DNA from: an uncultured Clostridia bacterium
GTDB lineage: Bacteria; Bacillota; Clostridia; UBA1381
DNA: 64,000 nt
Reading direction: 5' to 3'
NCBI GenBank assembly: GCA_944392335.1
Contig: CALXWJ010000082.1
Location: 1 to 64,000 of the forward strand
Below are positions 8,870-18,026 of this stretch, in pieces (position 1 is the first letter of the stretch; each line of letters begins with the position of its first letter). Position numbers and translations under genes: made by a program. The notes beneath the pieces are model-generated. The model was not told the DNA's origin. It did not search any database and worked only from the letters and a program-made list of their open reading frames with translations.

Positions 8870-9298
8870 CTACAGATACTCATTCATAGCACATATATTT
8901 TTTTGTTCTGTTTCAATCAGCTTATAAGCAAGCTCTCTTGATTTTTCACACGCGCCGGTGCAGGAATTGATATATCCTACAATATCATAAATACCCTCCG
9001 TGCTTCCGTTGATCAATATTTTTGCCATACGATGCTGCGACGTATGATTCCCGCCGATAAGATTGATACTCAAATACAATGATACCTTATCGGTCAAATC
9101 CTGTTTATGGGGAAACGAACGCAATTCCTTCATCATGTTTTGTGCCGTATTGGCAATACTTCTGTATTCCGTCATTTTTGTAAAAAGACAGTCAAACATC
9201 TTTCCTTCATTTAATTTTATCAAGAGAAGAGATATTGCATTGATTGCTGTTATGGAATTATTATATATTTCATTTAGCAGCATTATATCCGAATTCAT
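8870..9298 (-). CDS. Small all-helical protein of unknown function
   Basis: A 142-residue protein with no recognised domain. The sequence is predicted to be almost entirely alpha-helical, with four long amphipathic segments (about 3-30, 34-62, 70-82 and 100-142). The C-terminus, IETEQKNICAMNEYL, resembles the last helix of small four-helix-bundle or ferritin-like clostridial proteins. A clear ferritin-type metal site is not evident, so this is weak inference. It has two Cys near the C-terminal half (CTGAC). There is no signal peptide or membrane segment. GGAG lies 10 nt before the ATG. It is transcribed divergently from purB. Confidence 0.6.
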   Translation of the reverse strand: MNSDIMLLNEIYNNSITAINAISLLLIKLNEGKMFDCLFTKMTEYRSIANTAQNMMKELRSFPHKQDLTDKVSLYLSINLIGGNHTSQHRMAKILINGSTEGIYDIVGYINSCTGACEKSRELAYKLIETEQKNICAMNEYL

Positions 9299-9408
9299 TT
9301 ATTATCCACTCCAAAAATTTATTCTAAAATAATGTAAACAATACTTATTCTATATTCTTCACAAAATTCCGATGTTTTATGCGAGCAGAAAAATATTAAA
9401 AATGGATA

Positions 9409-9437
9409 TTGATTTTAATAATAATTTGTATTATAAT
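9409..9437 (+). promoter_or_regulatory. Promoter of purB-purA
   Basis: TTGATT at 9409-9414, 17 bp, TATAAT at 9432-9437, about 75 bp before purB. No purine riboswitch or PUR-box pair was recognised in the 213-bp divergent spacer. Confidence 0.75.
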
Positions 9438-9511
9438 ATATAATGTATTTTTATGTGTTATTTTAATTAACTAATCATAAAAAAATATAAATTACGGAAA
9501 GGAATAAAATT

Positions 9512-10945
9512 ATGGCTTCAGACTCATATGAAAGTCCGTTAAATTCACGGTACGCGTCAAAAGAAATACAATACATATTTTCACCGGACAAAAAGTTTTC
9601 TACATGGCGAAAGCTTTGGATCGCATTGGCGGAAAGTGAAAAAGAACTCGGGCTTGATATCACCGATGAGCAAATAGAACAAATGAAGGAACACGTTACG
9701 GACATTAATTATGATGTTGCAAAGGAACGTGAAAAAGAAGTCAGACATGACGTAATGAGCCACGTATATGCATACGGAGTTCAGTGTCCCAAAGCAAAAC
9801 CCATCATACACCTCGGAGCAACAAGCTGCTATGTCGGGGATAATACAGACATTATAATCATGCATGAGGCTTTGGAACTGATCTTAAAAAAATTGGTAAA
9901 TGTTATTGCCGAGCTTTCAGGATTTGCGAACAAGTATAAAAATCTTCCCACCTTGGCGTTTACACACTTCCAGCCCGCACAGCCGACCACTGTCGGTAAA
10001 AGAGCCGCTCTTTGGCTGCAGGATCTGCTGATGGATCTTGAAGATGTTGAATATTTGCTGTCTAAAGCCAAACTACTGGGCTGTAAAGGTACAACCGGTA
10101 CTCAGGCAAGTTTTCTTGAACTGTTTGACGGGAATCATGAAAAATGCAGGGAACTTGATAATAAAATCGCGCAAAAAATGGGTTACGGTTCATGTTTTGC
10201 AGTAAGCGGACAAACTTATCCAAGAAAGCTCGATTATCAAATTTTATCTGTACTTTCATCAATTGCCCAAAGTGCATATAAATTTTCTAACGACATCAGA
10301 TTGCTCCAGCACCTAAAACAAATTGAAGAACCTTTTGAAAAAAATCAAATAGGCTCCTCCGCAATGGCATATAAGAGAAATCCAATGAGATGCGAAAGAA
10401 TAGGCGCTCTTGCAAGATACGTGCTGGTAGATGCGGTCAATCCCGCGATTACCGCCGCTACACAATGGTTTGAAAGAACTCTTGATGACTCGGCAAATAA
10501 AAGGATAAGCATTCCCGAAGCATTTTTGGCTGTTGACGCCATATTGGATTTATATATAAATGTTGTAGACGGACTTGTGGTTTATCCAAATGTGATCCAC
10601 CGCCAGTTTATGAGTGAAATACCATTTATGGCAACAGAAAACATTATGATGGATGCTGTCAAAAAAGGCGGAGACAGGCAGGAATTACATGAAAAAATAA
10701 GAAGATATTCCATGGAGGCCGCACGAAATGTTAAAGAGTTTGGCCTTGAAAACAATTTGTGTGAATTAATTTCAAAAGACAGCTCTTTCGGGTTGACAGA
10801 AGAAGAAATTAAAGCAATTCTTAAGCCCGAAAACTTTATTGGAAGAGCTCCGCAGCAGGTTGATGAATTTACAAATGAATGTATAAAGCCTGTTCTGGAT
10901 AAGTACAAGGAATTATTGGGTATTTCTGTTGAAATAAACGTATAA
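9512..10945 (+). CDS. purB: Adenylosuccinate lyase
   Basis: Cleaves adenylosuccinate to AMP and fumarate, and SAICAR to AICAR, in purine synthesis. The 477-residue length matches the longer adenylosuccinate lyase subgroup rather than the roughly 430-residue Bacillus form. The fumarase/aspartase superfamily signature GSSAMAYKRNPMRCER is at residues 281-296, and the conserved TSCYVGDNTD and THFQPAQPTTVGKR blocks are at 104-113 and 151-164, including the catalytic His of THFQ. A ribosome site (GGAAAGGAA) precedes the ATG. purA follows 31 bp downstream, so the two AMP-branch enzymes form a compact operon without the rest of the purine cluster. Confidence 0.97.
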   Translation: MASDSYESPLNSRYASKEIQYIFSPDKKFSTWRKLWIALAESEKELGLDITDEQIEQMKEHVTDINYDVAKEREKEVRHDVMSHVYAYGVQCPKAKPIIHLGATSCYVGDNTDIIIMHEALELILKKLVNVIAELSGFANKYKNLPTLAFTHFQPAQPTTVGKRAALWLQDLLMDLEDVEYLLSKAKLLGCKGTTGTQASFLELFDGNHEKCRELDNKIAQKMGYGSCFAVSGQTYPRKLDYQILSVLSSIAQSAYKFSNDIRLLQHLKQIEEPFEKNQIGSSAMAYKRNPMRCERIGALARYVLVDAVNPAITAATQWFERTLDDSANKRISIPEAFLAVDAILDLYINVVDGLVVYPNVIHRQFMSEIPFMATENIMMDAVKKGGDRQELHEKIRRYSMEAARNVKEFGLENNLCELISKDSSFGLTEEEIKAILKPENFIGRAPQQVDEFTNECIKPVLDKYKELLGISVEINV

Positions 10946-10976
10946 TAAATAAAATTTTAATAAAGGTTGTGTTATT

Positions 10977-12254
10977 ATGGTAAAAGCAATTGTCGGGGCT
11001 AACTGGGGTGACGAAGGCAAAGGTAAAATTACCGATATGCTCGCCGCAGAGGCTGACATAGTTATAAGGTTTCAGGGCGGCGCAAATGCAGGGCATACCA
11101 TTATAAATAATTACGGTAAATTTGCGCTTCACTTGCTTCCGTCGGGGTCTTTTAATTCAAATGTCGTAAATATGATTGGTAACGGTGTGGCTTTAAATAT
11201 ACCGGAATTATTTGCGGAAATCAAGGGGATCGTAGACAGAGGCGTTCCGATGCCTAATTTGGCAATATCGGAAAGAGCGCAAGTCTTGATGCCGTATCAT
11301 ATACTTTTTGATCAATATGAAGAAGAGAGATTATCGGACAGAAAATTCGGTTCGACAAAATCGGGTATCGCGCCTTTCTTTTCGGACAAGTATTCAAAAA
11401 TCGGTTTTCAGGTATGGGAACTGCTGCAAGACGACGACGTCTTAATGGAAAAGATAAAAAATGTTTTGGAAGTTAAAAACATAATTTTAGAGCATGTATA
11501 TCATAAACCGTTATTGTCGGCTGAGGAATTACTTGAAACCTTGAAAGGGTACAGAGAAATGGTAAAGCCTTATGTTATAAATTCAGTTGAATTTATACAC
11601 AAAGCCATTAAGGAGGGAAAAAACATTCTTTTGGAAGGGCAGCTTGGTTCTTTAAAGGATCCTGATTTTGGCATTTACCCTTTCACAACATCTTCTCCTA
11701 CAATAGCCGGTTTCGGAGCTGTCGGTGCGGGTATTCCCCCTTATGAGATCAAAGATATTATAACGGTCTGCAAAGCATATTCATCAGCTGTCGGTGCAGG
11801 CGCATTTGTTTCGGAAATATTTGGGGATGAAGCAGATGAACTCAGAAAAAGAGGAGGAGACGGCGGCGAATTCGGCGCTACAACAGGCAGACCGAGAAGA
11901 ATGGGTTGGTTTGACTGTGTTGCTTCAAGATACGGATGTATGGTTCAGGGCACAACTCAGGTTGCTTTTACAGTTCTTGATGTTCTTGGTTATCTTGATG
12001 AAATTCCTGTTTGTGTCGCATACGAGATTGACGGACAACAAACAAAAGAATTTCCTACCACAGACAAACTGAACAGAGCAAAGCCTGTATTAAAAACACT
12101 TCCCGGTTGGAAAGAGGACATAAGAGGTATTAAAAATTACAGCGATCTTCCCGAAAATTGCAGAAAATATATTGAATTTGTTGAAAAAGAAATAGGATAT
12201 CCAATTACTATTGTTTCAAACGGTCCCGGTCGGGAGGATATTATATACAGATAA
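10977..12254 (+). CDS. purA: Adenylosuccinate synthetase
   Basis: Joins IMP and aspartate using GTP to make adenylosuccinate, the step before PurB. The N-terminal P-loop-like motif GANWGDEGKGKITD (residues 7-20) contains the catalytic Asp and phosphate-binding Gly residues. GGANAGHTI with the catalytic His follows near residue 40, and the Lys-containing block EGQLGSLKDPDFGIYPFTTS is near residue 220. Length 425 is normal. Second gene of a purB-purA operon; a repeat copy and then a strong terminator lie downstream. Confidence 0.97.
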   Translation: MVKAIVGANWGDEGKGKITDMLAAEADIVIRFQGGANAGHTIINNYGKFALHLLPSGSFNSNVVNMIGNGVALNIPELFAEIKGIVDRGVPMPNLAISERAQVLMPYHILFDQYEEERLSDRKFGSTKSGIAPFFSDKYSKIGFQVWELLQDDDVLMEKIKNVLEVKNIILEHVYHKPLLSAEELLETLKGYREMVKPYVINSVEFIHKAIKEGKNILLEGQLGSLKDPDFGIYPFTTSSPTIAGFGAVGAGIPPYEIKDIITVCKAYSSAVGAGAFVSEIFGDEADELRKRGGDGGEFGATTGRPRRMGWFDCVASRYGCMVQGTTQVAFTVLDVLGYLDEIPVCVAYEIDGQQTKEFPTTDKLNRAKPVLKTLPGWKEDIRGIKNYSDLPENCRKYIEFVEKEIGYPITIVSNGPGREDIIYR

Positions 12255-12283
12255 ATCATCAGTATTATATAAACGAATAAACA

Positions 12284-12414
12284 TTCAATAAGGGCTTGTT
12301 CCCTTATCGGACGAGGACAATCGCTGCTGTACTGTAATCAGCGGGAGGTACTCTCTCACCTATTATAGATATACAGCCCATGTCGGCAGGAGGCGGGATA
12401 TCCTGTCCGCAAGT
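12284..12414 (+). repeat. Dispersed structured repeat, copy 2
   Basis: A shortened 131-bp copy. It starts TTCAATAAGGGCTTGTTCCC and ends CCTGTCCGCAAGTT. The TTGTTCC/GGACAA stem, the central TGTAATCAGCGGGAG arm and the GCCC/GGGC arm are recognisable. It sits 30 bp after the purA stop codon and 5 bp before the purA terminator, so it is transcribed in the sense direction as part of the 3-prime UTR. Confidence 0.85.
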
Positions 12415-12418
12415 TTAA

Positions 12419-12455
12419 AATGGCAGAGACAAAATTAATTGTCTCTGCCATTTTT
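12419..12455 (+). terminator. Terminator of purB-purA
   Basis: AATGGCAGAGACAA pairs perfectly with TTGTCTCTGCCATT across a 6-nt loop and is followed by a T run. It immediately follows repeat copy 2. Confidence 0.92.
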
Positions 12456-12508
12456 ATGTGTTTTAATTTTACAAATATCTATTTTGGGTAATACTGTGGC
12501 AATTGAAG

Positions 12509-12647
12509 CGGGCAATTCGTGAATTGTGTCCCTACGATATTTGTTTTATTGTCGCACAACAACCGTTTTTAATGTTGCCATCGATATTATATCATGATAA
12601 TGGTTGAGATGATGCTGTTTTTGTAGGGGCGATTCACGAATCGCCCG
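12509..12647 (+). repeat. Short inverted-repeat element (MITE-like)
   Basis: A 139-bp segment bounded by imperfect 25-27-bp inverted repeats. The left end begins CGGGCAATTCGTGAATTG and reads into TCCCTAC; the right end is GTAGGGGCGATTCACGAATC followed by GCCCG. The ends are themselves nearly palindromic. The interior has no coding potential. Sequences of the form GTAGGGGCGATTC...GAATCGCCC are familiar as dispersed repeats in many bacteria, so this is probably a non-autonomous mobile element. It accounts for most of the gap between purA and the S-layer gene. Confidence 0.65.
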
Positions 12648-12685
12648 TTTTTTATACCGGCCATTTGCAGATGACACATCAATAC

Positions 12686-12720
12686 ATAAAAAGAACTGAC
12701 CTTTCGGTCAGTTCTTTCTT
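12686..12720 (-). terminator. Terminator of the S-layer gene (bidirectional)
   Basis: AAGAACTGACC and GGTCAGTTCTT (12691-12716) form an 11-bp stem with a 4-nt loop. The minus-strand transcript continues into TTTAT, and the plus side is also T-rich. Confidence 0.85.
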
Positions 12721-12753
12721 TTAAAATATATTAATTCAATATATTTGTTTTTA

Positions 12754-15700
12754 TTATTCAGCAATAAATGTTAATACATCAACTGCGAAACCATCAACAA
12801 CCAATGCTAATGCAAAGTTTACAGCATCTTTGTTAGGTGTTTCACCGTCTTTTGATAAATCCCAAGGAATTATGTCACCGCTGTTAATTGTATTTGAGCT
12901 TGAGAATGATGACTTAACAATACTTGAATTTGTTCCAAGTGACAATCTTGAGTTGCTGCCGTATGCATAGTTATATTCATAAACTGCAGTATCTCCGTTG
13001 AACATGATGTCATATACACCGTCAGTTGATCTTTCATCATTTAAAGTATTTGTATACAATCCAGTATATTCTTCGTCTTCTTCACCTACAGTGCCGTTTG
13101 CCACTCTACCAACTGAATAGTAAGAATTTGCTTTACTCATTATAGGTCCGTATACGATTTGAATTGCTTCAGATTTACTTGTATCCCAAGCTTTATCCCA
13201 ATCTTCTGACAGGTCATCTTTATTAGGATATGATACAAATGAAGCAAGATAAGCGTCTTCATTACCTTCAACAATTGAGTTCTCTACCAAATCATCATAA
13301 TTTGAAGCACCTGACTTGTTAAAGTTAAAGATAATGTCAATCTGATCTGCATATCCATTAGAATCTGTCAAGAACATGAATACGTCACCCTTATTTAATG
13401 CCAATGCTTGTGTATCAATATCTGCTGAAGCAACAATTGTTGTTTCTTCACCCATGTACATTACAGGAATTTCATAAATTTCATCACCTGTATTTTCATC
13501 TACACCTGATGATGTAGCACCTGTAACAACCGCAAATCTTGAAGTTGCGTTATAAGCGCCTTCACCTGCAAGGATAAGAACCACAGGATATGTTCCGTCT
13601 GACAATCTGTCGCCGTAAGCATAAGCTGCATATGGTGTATCATCTACTAGAACATCTACAGTTGCAATGCTTAAGTCAGAGATTTCATAATCGTTATTAA
13701 AATATTCAATACCATCAAATATCTTTGTAGCAGAACTTAATTTCACGGAACCGATTGCACTGTTCTTTTCCTTATAGCTGTCTGTTATTATAACGTCACC
13801 CTCTTCAATATCAACCGAATCAGCAGCAGCTGTCAAGAATTCAATTGAGGTAAGGTTACCTGATGAAGATGAAACCTTATACTTGATTACTCTATCGTTT
13901 GCCGGTTTCTTTACTGTACCTGCATTATTACCTGTATATTCGTTATCATATACTCTTTCAAATACAGCTTCTTTTGTAGCTTCCTTATTGTTCTTAGCTA
14001 ATACGTCATCGTCAAGTTTTACTGTTTCACCATCTTGAAGTACTTCTGCTCTACCTGAATCAAATGTATAGGTCTTTGCAGTACCTTCTGATGTGAAGAG
14101 TGTTGCTCTATAGTTTTCTTCTGATGTTGAATAGATGAACTTATCAATTATAGCATATTTAGCATTAACTGTATCTATTTCATACTGATAAATTCTGCCA
14201 AAGTAATCAACATAAATTGTAAATTCATCTGAAAGCTTCATTTCATCTGAAGTAGGGAATTCAGTTACAAATTCGTACTCTGTTCCACCAATTGTTACGT
14301 ATTCTTCAGCGTCACTTCTTCCTGTCAATTTGCCTGTCTGAACATCTCTTGAAACATAAATGTCATAAACATTTGAGTTCTGGAATGTACCTGTTACATC
14401 ATAAGCAATTGAAAGAACATCATTCTGCTTTAATTCAGCAAGTGTAATTTCTTCACCATTGTAGTAGATGTGGTAAACTAAATCATCATTAGTTTCTGTA
14501 TCTAATGTGAGAGATGATGAAGCTGTTGATTCTTTAAATGTGATTTTTCCGTTTGATGTGCTTACAGAATCAACCCAAGCTGTTTCATAATATGAAACAT
14601 AGATTGAATCATAGTAACCATCTGTCTTATAAGTATCAACCAAATCAATTGTACCTACAGTGTTTGCAAGAACATATTTTGTAAAGTTATTAACGTTTGC
14701 TTCAACTTCATAACCGTTTACATACAATGTTATGTTAGCATCACCGTTTGAATCTTTTTGTAAGTTGTACTTTGTTGACTTTGAAGCAGCTTCTGTTGCA
14801 TAGAAGTATAAGTATGTAGGAACTTCACTAATGACAATGTTTTCATCAGAGTCTTCGAAATCTTCAGTATCAATTAAGCTGAAATCAAATGATGCAGTCT
14901 TATTCTTGCCTGAAGGCTCAAAGCTGATCAATACATAATCATCATATTCGTCAACCATAATAATTGCTGTAGCGTAAACGCCCTGATAATTAGCAGCATC
15001 TGTATCACCAACATATACAGGAGACAATTCTCTTGAGCTGTTTATAAGTTCATTGTAATCTGCTACTGTATCTGTATAGCTGAAGTCATCATTGTCATAC
15101 TTTTGTGACTTAGCAATACCGAATGCTACCTGATCTGCATTAAGACCTGTTCCTGACTTATTTGTTTTGGTTACATAACCTTCAACAAAGTAAGCGTCAA
15201 AGTTTTCTGTTAAGATTGTTTTGTAGTCGTTGTCGTTCTTACCGTCCATCTTAGAAAGAGTAGGAACTAATTGACCGTTTGGGCCATATTCCAAACCGGT
15301 ATTTTCAACTAAAGGTGTTCTTAAGAAGTTATAAACCAACTGTGCAACCTGTGCTCTTGTAACAGTTTCGTCAGCACCTAATTTAACACCGTCTGTTATA
15401 CCTTCTGAATTAGCAATTGAAAGATAACCGTTAGGATATCCGCCCATGAATTCTGCATATTCATTGTAGTTTAATGATGAAACAAGCATTTTAACAATTT
15501 GTGCATATGTAACATTAGCCTTAGGAGCAAATGTTCCGTCGCCCATACCGTTAATAAAGCCTACCTGTACACCGGCATTAACGTAACCGTTAGCCCATGC
15601 ACTGCTTTCATCCATATCGGTAAACTGAGTTGATCCTGACATACCTTCAGCGGACTCAGTCATGTTAAGAGCTGCAATAACAACTTTTGTTACTTCTGCT

Positions 15701-15909
15701 CTTGTAATTAAGTTATCAGGTAAGAAGGTGCCATCTTCATAACCATTGATAACATTCAATGCAACCAAAGTATTTACCGCAGTTGCATATGATGCTGTAT
15801 CCGGTACGTCTGACAAAACAACCTTAGCAGCAAAAGATGCCGGTACAAGGCTGCCTGCAATCGCCAATGAGATAACAGCAGAAATTACCTTTTTGAGATT
15901 CTTTTTCAT
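12754..15909 (-). CDS. S-layer protein with three N-terminal SLH domains
   Basis: A 1051-residue exported surface protein. Residues 1-28 are a signal peptide (MKKNLKK, hydrophobic core, ASFAA). Three S-layer homology repeats follow (about 32-75, 93-138 and 155-200), each with the typical pattern: YATAVNTLVALNVINGYEDG with ITRAEVTKV, then WANGYVNAGVQVGFINGMGDG with VTYAQIVKM, then ITDG with VTRAQVAQLVYNFL. SLH domains bind pyruvylated secondary cell-wall polymer. The remaining 850 residues are acidic, Ser/Thr/Asp/Tyr-rich and beta-predicted, with no catalytic domain I recognise, so a structural array subunit is likely. AGGAGG lies 9 nt before the ATG. Two strong promoters and a long leader support very high expression. 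Confidence 0.93.
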   Translation of the reverse strand: MKKNLKKVISAVISLAIAGSLVPASFAAKVVLSDVPDTASYATAVNTLVALNVINGYEDGTFLPDNLITRAEVTKVVIAALNMTESAEGMSGSTQFTDMDESSAWANGYVNAGVQVGFINGMGDGTFAPKANVTYAQIVKMLVSSLNYNEYAEFMGGYPNGYLSIANSEGITDGVKLGADETVTRAQVAQLVYNFLRTPLVENTGLEYGPNGQLVPTLSKMDGKNDNDYKTILTENFDAYFVEGYVTKTNKSGTGLNADQVAFGIAKSQKYDNDDFSYTDTVADYNELINSSRELSPVYVGDTDAANYQGVYATAIIMVDEYDDYVLISFEPSGKNKTASFDFSLIDTEDFEDSDENIVISEVPTYLYFYATEAASKSTKYNLQKDSNGDANITLYVNGYEVEANVNNFTKYVLANTVGTIDLVDTYKTDGYYDSIYVSYYETAWVDSVSTSNGKITFKESTASSSLTLDTETNDDLVYHIYYNGEEITLAELKQNDVLSIAYDVTGTFQNSNVYDIYVSRDVQTGKLTGRSDAEEYVTIGGTEYEFVTEFPTSDEMKLSDEFTIYVDYFGRIYQYEIDTVNAKYAIIDKFIYSTSEENYRATLFTSEGTAKTYTFDSGRAEVLQDGETVKLDDDVLAKNNKEATKEAVFERVYDNEYTGNNAGTVKKPANDRVIKYKVSSSSGNLTSIEFLTAAADSVDIEEGDVIITDSYKEKNSAIGSVKLSSATKIFDGIEYFNNDYEISDLSIATVDVLVDDTPYAAYAYGDRLSDGTYPVVLILAGEGAYNATSRFAVVTGATSSGVDENTGDEIYEIPVMYMGEETTIVASADIDTQALALNKGDVFMFLTDSNGYADQIDIIFNFNKSGASNYDDLVENSIVEGNEDAYLASFVSYPNKDDLSEDWDKAWDTSKSEAIQIVYGPIMSKANSYYSVGRVANGTVGEEDEEYTGLYTNTLNDERSTDGVYDIMFNGDTAVYEYNYAYGSNSRLSLGTNSSIVKSSFSSSNTINSGDIIPWDLSKDGETPNKDAVNFALALVVDGFAVDVLTFIAE

Positions 15910-16033
15910 AGTCTCAAATCCTCCTTATTTATTTGACTTGAAAGGGATACATCTGGAGAACGGTACACACCCCTTCTTTGCGAACCGCCTACTTTTATGT
16001 ACGTCAAGAATATAACTCCTTGACTATGCATTG

Positions 16034-16062
16034 ATTATAACACAAGAATTTGCCTTCGTCAA
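16034..16062 (-). promoter_or_regulatory. Proximal promoter of the S-layer gene
   Basis: Minus-strand TTGACG (16057-16062), 17 bp, TATAAT (16034-16039). The leader to the start codon is about 120 nt and contains no obvious terminator. Confidence 0.85.
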
Positions 16063-16073
16063 TGCACTTTTTG

Positions 16074-16090
16074 CAGTTGTAACACAACTG
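16074..16090. promoter_or_regulatory. Perfect palindrome upstream of the proximal S-layer promoter
   Basis: CAGTTGT-AAC-ACAACTG is a perfect 7-bp inverted repeat ending 12 bp upstream of the -35 box. A second interrupted inverted repeat (GCTGACAAAG with CTTTG..TCAGC) lies at 16098-16131. Either a protein-binding site or structure in the transcript from the distal promoter. Confidence 0.5.
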
Positions 16091-16227
16091 TAAAATTGCT
16101 GACAAAGAACCTCGTACTTTGTAATATCAGCATAAAACTGTAACATTTGTACAATATTTCTGTATCAGCATTGCAACACTCAGGAAATCAATATGTCATT
16201 TTCGCATATTGACACCCGTTATCGCTT

Positions 16228-16256
16228 ATTTTACACTTTTTATTTTTTCTTGTCAA
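16228..16256 (-). promoter_or_regulatory. Distal promoter of the S-layer gene
   Basis: Minus-strand TTGACA (16251-16256), 17 bp, TAAAAT (16228-16233). A transcript from here would carry a leader of about 310 nt containing both palindromes. The rest of the 661-bp divergent spacer is AT-rich and holds only these promoters and the pyk promoter region. Confidence 0.75.
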
Positions 16257-16469
16257 GAGATTTGCATAAAAACTGTATATTTTCAACAGTTTTTTTAAAA
16301 TTTTTATTGCTTTAAGTGTTATTTTAGGATTTATTTTGCTTTATATATTACAATATTTGCTTTTTTCTTCATTATTTACCGTTTTTTTAATGACCTATTT
16401 AACCCATATAAGTAGGAAATGAATAAAGTCTTTTTTTTGTTAATTTTGCGTAAAATTTTACCATTATGT

Positions 16470-16530
16470 TGACGTATCTGAAATAATATAGTATAATTAA
16501 ACTGACGTATCTAAAATAATTTAATATACA
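16470..16530 (+). promoter_or_regulatory. Tandemly duplicated promoter of pyk
   Basis: TTGACG (16470-16475), 17 bp, TATAAT (16493-16498) is an excellent promoter. The unit TGACGTATCTGAAATAAT recurs 32 bp later as TGACGTATCTAAAATAAT, giving a second CTGACG, 17 bp, TATACA (16525-16530). The direct repeat could be a duplicated promoter or two operator sites for one regulator. Confidence 0.75.
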
Positions 16531-16570
16531 TAATAATAGGTACAAACTCAGACAAAAGGAATGATGTATT

Positions 16571-17983
16571 ATGAGGAAAACCAAAATAGTATGCACTATA
16601 GGGCCATCCAGTAACGACGAAAACACATTCACCCAAATGTGCAAAGCAGGACTGAACGTCGCCCGTCTCAACTTTTCCCACAGCACACATGAAGAACATC
16701 AAAAAACAATTGACATGATAAAAAAAGTTCGTGAAGAGCTTGATCTTCCCATAGGAATAATGCTTGATACAAAAGGTCCCGAATATAGGATCAAAACATT
16801 TAAAAACGGTAAAGTAACTATTGCCGACGGGGCGGACTTTACCTTTACGACACGTGACATCGAGGGAGACGAAACAATTGTTTCGGTTAATTATAAAGGA
16901 TTGGTAAACGACCTTTCGGTCGGCGACAGGGTTCTTGTAAATAACGGTCTTGTAATCTTTGAGGTTACGAATATAGACAAATGCGATGTTAAATGCAAGG
17001 TCATTACAGGCGGCGAGCTTTCAGACAGAAAAAGCATGAGCTTCCCGAATAAAGTTCTGAATCAAATATATTTAAGCGAACAGGATAAATCCGATTTGCT
17101 TTTCGGAATAAAAAACGACGTTGATTTTATTGCCGCCTCATTTGTTTCACGCAAACAGGATATTCTTGATCTAAAAGAATTCCTGCACGAAAACGGCGGA
17201 GACGATATCGATATCATAGCAAAAATAGAAAATCGTACCGGTATAGATAATATTGAAGAAATTTGTGAAGTATGTGAAGGTATAATGATAGGCAGAGGCG
17301 ATCTGGGTGTTGAAGTTCCTTTTGCAGAGCTTCCCGCCATCCAAAAATTTCTTATTACAAAATGCCGTATGCTTGGAAAGCGTGTCATAACCGCCACAGA
17401 AATGCTTGAATCAATGATATATAACCCGCGACCCACAAGAGCGGAAATTTCCGATGTTGCAAATGCCGTATATGATGGTACAAGCGCCGTTATGCTGTCA
17501 GGCGAGTCGGCTGCGGGAAAATACCCTGTCGAAACCGTAAAAACAATGGAAGCGATCGTACACGAAACAGAAGAACACATACATTATGAAAAACGCTTTA
17601 AAACAAATGATTTTAAAATAAAGAATAAGGTAGACGCTATTTCCCATTCTACATGCGGCATGGCAATAGACATAGGCGCAAAAGTGATCGTTGTATCATC
17701 AATGTCAGGAATAACCGTTCGGATGGTATCGAGATTCCGTGCCCCTACCGATATAATAGGCATGGCAACAAATAAAAAGGTTTGGTATAAGCTGTCTCTT
17801 TCCTGGGGGGTTCTGCCCGTGTTATCCGAGAAATTCACCTCAACCGACGTACTTTTTTATCATGCACTTCGTGCCGCAAAGGACAATTTCAAGTTAGATA
17901 AAGGTGATTCTGTCGTTATGACAGGCGGCGTTGCAAACGGAGATGCCGGAAGTACAAACACAATAAAAGTTGAAACAATTTAA
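16571..17983 (+). CDS. pyk: Pyruvate kinase
   Basis: Converts phosphoenolpyruvate and ADP to pyruvate and ATP, the last step of glycolysis. The 470-residue protein has the N-terminal TIGPSS and ARLNFSH motifs, the metal/PEP block IIAKIENRTGI near residue 215 with its catalytic Lys, and TATEMLESM followed by PTRAEISDVANAVYDG near 275-305. The length shows the basic catalytic form, without the extra C-terminal PEP-utiliser domain found in Bacillus and many Clostridia. AAGGA lies 10 nt before the ATG. It is monocistronic or weakly linked to the CDF gene 120 bp downstream. Confidence 0.97.
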   Translation: MRKTKIVCTIGPSSNDENTFTQMCKAGLNVARLNFSHSTHEEHQKTIDMIKKVREELDLPIGIMLDTKGPEYRIKTFKNGKVTIADGADFTFTTRDIEGDETIVSVNYKGLVNDLSVGDRVLVNNGLVIFEVTNIDKCDVKCKVITGGELSDRKSMSFPNKVLNQIYLSEQDKSDLLFGIKNDVDFIAASFVSRKQDILDLKEFLHENGGDDIDIIAKIENRTGIDNIEEICEVCEGIMIGRGDLGVEVPFAELPAIQKFLITKCRMLGKRVITATEMLESMIYNPRPTRAEISDVANAVYDGTSAVMLSGESAAGKYPVETVKTMEAIVHETEEHIHYEKRFKTNDFKIKNKVDAISHSTCGMAIDIGAKVIVVSSMSGITVRMVSRFRAPTDIIGMATNKKVWYKLSLSWGVLPVLSEKFTSTDVLFYHALRAAKDNFKLDKGDSVVMTGGVANGDAGSTNTIKVETI

Positions 17984-18026
17984 AAATCAATATTTTATCT
18001 TTTGTATTTATTAAATATGTATTATT

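Noticed and set aside
16209-16237. A plus-strand promoter TTGACA-17-TACACT in the S-layer/pyk spacer
   Set aside because: Overlaps the better minus-strand distal S-layer promoter and is over 330 bp from pyk, which has its own perfect promoter; probably chance in AT-rich DNA.
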